Below, piece after piece: positions 58,861 through 64,000 of a stretch of DNA of 64,000 bases (position 1 is the stretch's first letter; every line of letters begins with the position of its first letter). The notes under the pieces are model-generated. The model saw only the letters and a program-made list of their open reading frames with translations. It was not told where the DNA came from and made no database searches. A program made the position numbers and the translations under genes. The stretch is from NCBI GenBank assembly GCA_013146195.2, contig CM028382.1, positions 62,537,596 to 62,601,595 on the forward strand. The letters are read 5' to 3'. The stretch is from Codonopsis lanceolata. Lineage: Eukaryota; Streptophyta; Magnoliopsida; Asterales; Campanulaceae.

Positions 58861-60328
58861 ATGCACGGTCGTAGATCTTTGAATCCTCAACTGGTAGAAC
58901 TGAATCAAGATATAAATAATATTAGAAGGAATCAAGAAGATCTTGAAAATCTAGCAACCCAGCCTGATAATCAAGAACAATTGAATCTAGAGGATCCTCT
59001 GGTTGATCCTCCAATGGAAAATATTAATCAAAATCCTGAAAAAATCCGGTTCATCCAGTTAATGTGAATCAAAGAGAAGAAGAACCTGCGAGAAGAAATA
59101 TGGAAGTAGTGGTGAATCAAAGAACTATTAATGATTTCAGTAGACCTTCATTAAAGTAGTAACATCATGTCTAGTCTTACCAGAAGTCGTAAGGAATTTC
59201 GAATTAAAAGGTCATTATTTTGCTATGATACCTTCTTTCTATGGAATGCCTCACGAAGATCCTGTAAGTTTCTTAAGAGATTATGAATATATGATGAGTA
59301 CTTTTCCTTTAGGAGGGTTGACTGAAGACCAAGTTAAAATGAAATACTTTCCCAGTGCGTTAAAAGAATTGGCAAAGCGATGGTTTATGAATCTAACACC
59401 TAGTAGTGTTTATACTTAGGCTCAATTATATGATTTGTTTATGAGTAAATACTATAAGCATGCATCTCTTACTGAATATAGAAAGCAAATCATGTCATTC
59501 CAGAATGAACCAGGTGAAACATTCCACGAGTCTTGGGATAGATTTAAAAATCTGCTCATTATGTGTCCTCATCATAATCTGGCTCAACATGTGTTAGTAC
59601 TTCAATTTTATCATGGTCTTTCGCCAGGCCTACAAACTATGGTTGATAGTGCAGCCGGTGGTTCTATTAATAGAATGACACCAGAAGCGCTAGAGGAATT
59701 ATTTGAGATGTTAAGTATAAATTCTCAACAGAAGAGTGCTAGAGGTAAAAGTAGGAGTTTATATCAAGTTCAAGAAAAATCAAATACACAAGCTCAATTT
59801 GAAAATTGACCAATTCAAGAAGCATGTGCTTTATGTGGATTATATTCTCATGCTACTAATTTTTGTCCATCAAGTGCTATGTATGCTGAACAGGCTAATG
59901 CCATGAACGTATACCCTCAAATACCAAGGAATGATCCCTACTCAAACACATATAATCCTGGTTGGAGGAATCATCCTAATTTTTCTTGGGGAGGAAATAA
60001 ACCTTTACAACCTCAACAATTTCAGCCTCAACAACCTCAACCACAACAATTTCCAAATCAAAATCAATTGAGAATTGAAGAAGTTCTAAAACAAGATGGA
60101 ACAAGCAAAGGTCAAGCTGTTCTGATAAAGTATTTCCTTGAAGAAGTTGAAAATCTGAAGAAGCACATTGTAAATTCTGAGACCGAGAAAAGAGAAGAAG
60201 GGAAGTTCCCTAGTCAAACCGAGCAAGCAAAATCAATCACTGTTCTGCGAAGCGGTAAAGTAATAGGAGAAGAGGTAAGTGATCCTGTTCAACCTTCTAA
60301 TATGCCTGATGAAGTTGATAATTCTTAA
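58861..60328 (+). pseudogene. Athila gag
   Basis: Starts at ATG 58861 (MHGRRSLNPQLVEL). A frameshift near 59060 and stops near 59158 and 59418 interrupt it. Capsid region: FYGMPHEDPVSFLRDYEYM, then ESWDRFKNLLIMCPHHNL, then FYHGLSPGLQTMVDSAAGGS (59610). After a stop near 59808 a knuckle CALCGLYSHATNFC (CX2CX4HX4C) and a Gln/Pro-rich linker follow. Gag normally builds the particle; this copy is dead but well preserved. Confidence 0.92.
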
Positions 60329-60548
60329 AAAGAAGTAGAAAAGGATAATAGTAATGAGAATAATCAAACAATTAATCAAGAAGTAGAAGTAGAAGTAGAA
60401 GTTTCAAATAAGGAAAAAGAAAAAGAAGATCAAAATAAAGAAAATCAAGTAGAAGTAGAAAAAGAGATAGATCAAGAAGAAGAGGAACCAAATGTTCCTC
60501 CAATTCCGTTTCCAAGAAGACTTATGAAAAACCGAATGGACAAACAAG
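60329..60548 (+). other. Acidic linker between Athila gag and protease
   Basis: Glu/Lys/Val-rich repetitive coding sequence (EVEVEVEV near 60380) with a stop just before it at about 60328. It joins the gag and protease regions of the same polyprotein. Confidence 0.7.
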
Positions 60549-63038
60549 TTGAAAATATCCAAGAAACACAAGTTTGAAACACAAGTTATTAAAAATATTC
60601 TAGCCTATGCTAAGTTTTTCAAAGATCTTCACTCTAAGAAACACAAGTTTGAAAACAATGAGAAAATTATTGTGTCTGAAAACGTAAGTGCAGTTTTACA
60701 ACCGGAACTTCCACCTAAGTTAAAAGACCCTGGTAGCTTTAATATCCAAGTTTCTTTGGGAAGCTCTAAAAAGATGAAAGCAATGTTAGATCTAGGAGCA
60801 AGTATTAACTTGATGCCTTTTGCGGTCTACAAACAGTTAGGGTTAGGAGAACTAAAGCCCACTAATATGCAATTACAATTAGCTGATCGTTCAGTTAAAC
60901 ATCCGTTGGGAATAGTGGAAGACATCCTAGTTCAGGTTGATAAACTAATCATTCCAGTCGACTTTGTGGTTCTAGAGATGGAAAGGAAAATCTGCACAAA
61001 TAATAAAGTTCCTATCTTGTTAGGAAGACCTTTTATGGCCACTGCTAATACTATGATAAATGTGAAGAATGGTAAGTAAACTCACAATGTCAGTCTTAGG
61101 TGAAACTGTTGAAATCTCTGTTTATGATTCTATGAATAGACATAGTGACATAAATGCATGTTTTTCCATATACAAAATAGAAAAATTATCAACTGAAACT
61201 TTTGAGGAAGATAATGAAGATGACGACTATGAGAAAGATGTATTCAAAGTTTATGATGATAGTCCTATCCGTCCCCTCAAAATTGACATTGAAGAGATAG
61301 AAAGAGAAATAGATGAGGAAGAAAGACAAGAAAGAGAAAAATTAGAAGCTCTTAAAAATAAGGATAAAGATAATGACATGGAAAAAGAGTCGAAATCAGA
61401 AATTAATCCTGATAAAAAAGAAAAAGTAGAAGATGAAATAATGAAATTAAAGAAGAAGAAGTAGAGATTTTAAAATCTCTTTTTGAAGAAATTGAGATAG
61501 AGAATGAAAGTAGAAAATAAGTAGAAAATAATAAAGAAATTAAAGAAGGAAAGAATGAGGAAGTTAATGTAGAAGAAACAATTAAAGCAGAAGATTCTGG
61601 ATTTATGCCATCCGTTAAATCTCCTCCAGTAGAAGAATTAAAGCCATTACCACCCCACTTAAAATATGCATTTTTAGGGGAAGGTAAAACTTTACCTGTC
61701 ATAATAGCAGCTGATTTAACTGAAGAGCAAGAAGCAAGTTTATTAAAAGTTTTATGGACACATAGAAAAGCCATAGGATGGTCCCTAGCTGATTTAAAAG
61801 GTATTAGTTCTTCTATGTGCATGCATAAAATACATTTAGAAGAAGGTAGTAAGCCTTCAAGAGAAAGACAAAGAAGACTTAACCCTCACATGGAAGAAGC
61901 CGTAAGAAAAGAAGTTCTTAAGCTTCTAGATGCAGGTATAATTTACCCAATATCTGATAGTAAATGGGTTAGTCCAGTTCAGGTAGTTCCTAAGAAATCA
62001 GGAATTACAGTAGTTAAAAAAGAAAAAGATGAATTAGTCCCTACAACAACTATCACTGGTTATAGAATGTGCATTGATTTGAGAAAACTAAATGCGGCAA
62101 CTAGGAAAGACCACTTTCCTTTGCCATTTATTGACCAAATCCTTGAAAGATTAGCCAGTCACGAGTACTATTGCTTTCTTGATGGTTTTTCTGGTTACAA
62201 CCAATTTCCTGTAGCACCTGAAGACCAAGAGAAAACAACCTTTACATGTCCTTTTGGCACTTTTGCTTTTAGGAGAATGCCATTTGGGCTATGTAATGCA
62301 CCAGCCACATTTGAAAGATGCATGATTTCTATATTCTCAGATTTAGTAGAAAGATGTGTTGAAGTTTTCATGGATGATTTTTCAGTTTTTGGAAACTCTT
62401 CTGATCATTACCTAGAAAATCTTACATCAGTTTTGAAAAGATGCTGTGAAACAAATTTAACTCTAAGTTGGGAGAAAATTCATTTCATGGTCAAACATGG
62501 AATTGTCTTAGGGCATGTTGTGTCAAATAAAGGTATTGAAGTTGATAAGGCAAAAATATAAGTTATTTCACAATTACCCCCTCCAACTTCTGTTAAAGGT
62601 GTTAGAAGTTTTCTAGGGCATGCTGGCTTCTATAGAAGATTTATGAAAGATTTTTCCAAACTCTGTAAACCTCTATGCAAATTGTTAGGAAAAGATACAT
62701 AATTTATTTTTGATGAAGAATGCATAAATGCATTTAATTTATTAAAAGAAAGATTAACTGCTGCCCCTATTTTATCCGGCTCTGATTGGTCTCTCCCTTT
62801 CGAGATTATGTGCGATGCATCAAATTTCGCAATTAGAGTCGTGTTAGGACAAAGGGTAGATAGAAATCCACATGTGATACATTATGCTAGTAGAACTCTA
62901 AATGATGCACAACTAAATTATACAACAACAGAAAAGGAATTTTTAGCTGTTGTGTATGCTTTAGAAAAATTTAGACCATATCTGTTAGGATCGAAAGTGA
63001 TAATATTCTCTGATCATTCTGCTTTAAAATATTTATTG

Positions 63039-63057
63039 AGTAAGAAAGATGCAAAGC
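63039..63057 (+). repeat. LINE F target site duplication, left copy
   Basis: AGTAAGAAAGATGCAAAGC, repeated at 63608-63626. The first A may belong to the poly(A), so 18 or 19 bp. Confidence 0.97.
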
Positions 63058-63468
63058 GCTATGGGCCGTTGTATTTTTGCTTTCTCTCAGTTTTACAACT
63101 CTTGTTCGAACATGGTTGCTGAGATCAAAGTGCTTTATTTTGGTGTGCACTGGCTTTATGTTAATGGGTATCATGATGCTATTATTGAAACTGATTCGAA
63201 GGTCCTGTTTGATTGCTTCTCTAAGGGTCACAATCTCCCTTGGATCCATTCGTACTCTGTCAGAGATATTCTTCGTTTTCAATCTGAAAGGCGATACATT
63301 TTTTCTCACTGTTTCAGGGGAGCTAATAAGGCAGCTGACAGTTTGGCTAATCTTGCTTGTGACTCCCATTCTGATGTGGTTTTTCCTTATTTGTCAGACA
63401 TCCCTCGTCATATTCGTGGAATTATTTCTCTCGATGCTAGAAACACCCCTTATATTAGAATTTCTTAA
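63058..63468 (+). pseudogene. LINE F ORF2 fragment (RNase H)
   Basis: Open from the junction to the stop at 63468. It carries the middle and last RNase H acidic residues (IIETDSKVLFDCF and NKAADSLANLA) and the usual C-terminus (NTPYIRIS). The first catalytic Asp is missing because of 5' truncation. It is out of frame with the Athila ORF. Confidence 0.93.
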
Positions 63469-63607
63469 TTTTGTATTTCTTTTCGAGGTAAGGCTCCTCT
63501 GTCCTCTCATTTTTAAGGGCAAGGCTGGTTGTCCCCCTCAAGTTTGTATCTTTTATTTATTTTAATAAAATATCGCAGGTACCGCCCTGCTTCTCCAAAA
63601 AAAAAAA
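63058..63607 (+). mobile_element. LINE F: 5'-truncated L1-type LINE, 0.55 kb
   Basis: Only the last part of ORF2 RNase H, the shared 3' tail (63485-63560) and a short poly(A), flanked by an 18-19 bp duplication inside the Athila RNase H. This is typical of incomplete target-primed reverse transcription. Confidence 0.97.
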
Positions 63608-63626
63608 AGTAAGAAAGATGCAAAGC
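63608..63626 (+). repeat. LINE F target site duplication, right copy
   Basis: Copy of 63039-63057; Athila RNase H resumes directly after it. Confidence 0.97.
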
Positions 63627-64000
63627 CTAGACTAAATAGGTGGATGCTATTATTGCAAGAATTTGAAATCACAATCAAGTATAAAATGGGAACCGAAAAT
63701 GAAATAGACGACCATTTGTCTAGATTAGAATTTTCACCCTTACTTGAACGTCAATTTCTTGACAACCCAATCCCTATAAATGAAGATTTCCCTGATGAAC
63801 AACTTTTAGCAGTCAAAGATTCATACCCTTGGTATGCTGATTTTGTCAATTATTATGTGTCTGATATTATAGATCTTGATTTTGATCACTATCAAAAGAA
63901 GAAATTTTTGGCTGAAGCGAAAAATTATTTTTGGGAAGAGCCTCATTTATATAAAATGTGCTTAGACTCTTTAATCAGGCGATGTGTTTCAGAAACAGAC

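Larger units (their letters stand above)
57397..64000 (+). mobile_element. Athila-like Ty3/gypsy element, 5' part
   Basis: 5' LTR, tRNA-Asp type primer binding site, gag, protease, RT and RNase H in the usual order; the window ends in the region leading to integrase. The wording of gag (TPEALEELFEML, AAGGS), protease and RT is characteristic of the Athila lineage. It is inserted in LINE E. Gag and pol carry several stops and frameshifts, and LINE F is inserted in the RNase H. Confidence 0.93.
60549..64000 (+). pseudogene. Athila pol: protease, RT, RNase H, start of integrase
   Basis: Protease at 60720-61080 (MLDLGASINLMP, then ILLGRPFMATA). An acidic linker with a stop at 61462 follows. RT at 61605-62561 contains YRMCIDLRKLNAATRKDHFP, MPFGLCNAPATFERC and the catalytic FMDD at 62367-62378. 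Stops at 62559 and 62700 follow. RNase H: MCDASNFAI, TTEKEFLAVVYALEKF and FSDHSALKYLL, then LINE F at 63058; it resumes at 63627 with NEIDDHLSRL. The window ends in the zinc-binding region before integrase. At least four stops plus the LINE insertion abolish function. Confidence 0.93.

Noticed and set aside
1..64000. tRNA, rRNA, CRISPR or bacterial-type operons
   Set aside because: No cloverleaf, rRNA block or spaced direct repeat array was seen; the periodic repeats found are LTR or 3' UTR tandem repeats.

Overview
This window looks like a gene-poor, repeat-dense piece of a flowering-plant nuclear genome, probably a eudicot; the species cannot be told from the sequence. I see no host protein-coding gene and no RNA gene. 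Almost all of the 64 kb can be assigned to nested transposable elements: plant L1-type LINEs with an RNase H domain, Ty1/copia elements of the SIRE/Maximus type, an Athila-type Ty3/gypsy element, several very long solo or truncated LTRs, and a remnant resembling an endogenous plant pararetrovirus (Caulimoviridae). Nearly every coding region is broken. The one long intact reading frame is the 535-residue ORF1 of LINE A.

Left block (1-22650). The 3' end of a copia element (Copia 1, 1 to about 1104) is followed by a pararetrovirus-like remnant (about 1105-3951, continuing at 18890-19149) with the end of one ORF, a TATA box, a tRNA-Met primer binding site and a decayed movement-protein-like ORF. 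LINE B (3952-18870) sits inside this remnant, flanked by a 19-bp target site duplication. LINE B's ORF1 is in turn interrupted by LINE A in antisense orientation (4163-10135, 16-bp duplication) and by a 3.06-kb solo LTR (10522-13578). After the remnant comes a patchwork of LTR fragments (19150-22650) running into a 100-N assembly gap (22651-22750).

Middle block (22751-47985). Copia 2 (22751-37355) has both LTRs, a primer binding site, a polypurine tract, gag, pol and a third, envelope-like ORF. That ORF is interrupted by a 2.67-kb solo LTR with a perfect 5-bp duplication (CTAAA). Copia 2 abuts the 3' end of a Tat/Ogre-like gypsy element (37356-39002), which itself abuts LINE D on the minus strand (39003 to about 47985). 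LINE D is split by a 4.2-kb minus-strand LTR (39391-43635).

Right block (47986-64000). LINE D lies in the end of the 5' LTR of Copia 3, whose gag and start of pol follow (48040-51006). A stack of LTR fragments in both orientations (51007-55601) comes next, then LINE E on the minus strand (55602-57396). An Athila-like element (57397 to beyond the window end) is inserted in LINE E and carries LTR, tRNA-Asp primer binding site, gag, protease, RT and RNase H. A 0.55-kb 5'-truncated LINE (LINE F) with a 19-bp duplication is inserted in the Athila RNase H.

The elements do not work together as a pathway. Their relationship is historical: each inner insertion is younger than the one it interrupts. 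The points most worth a second look are the pararetrovirus-like remnant, the envelope-like ORF of Copia 2 with a possible 340-bp intron right after its ATG, a CG-rich palindrome cassette shared by LTRs of different superfamilies, and a recurring CAG/CTG-to-CG/CCG discrepancy confined to Copia 2 that may be a sequencing artefact.
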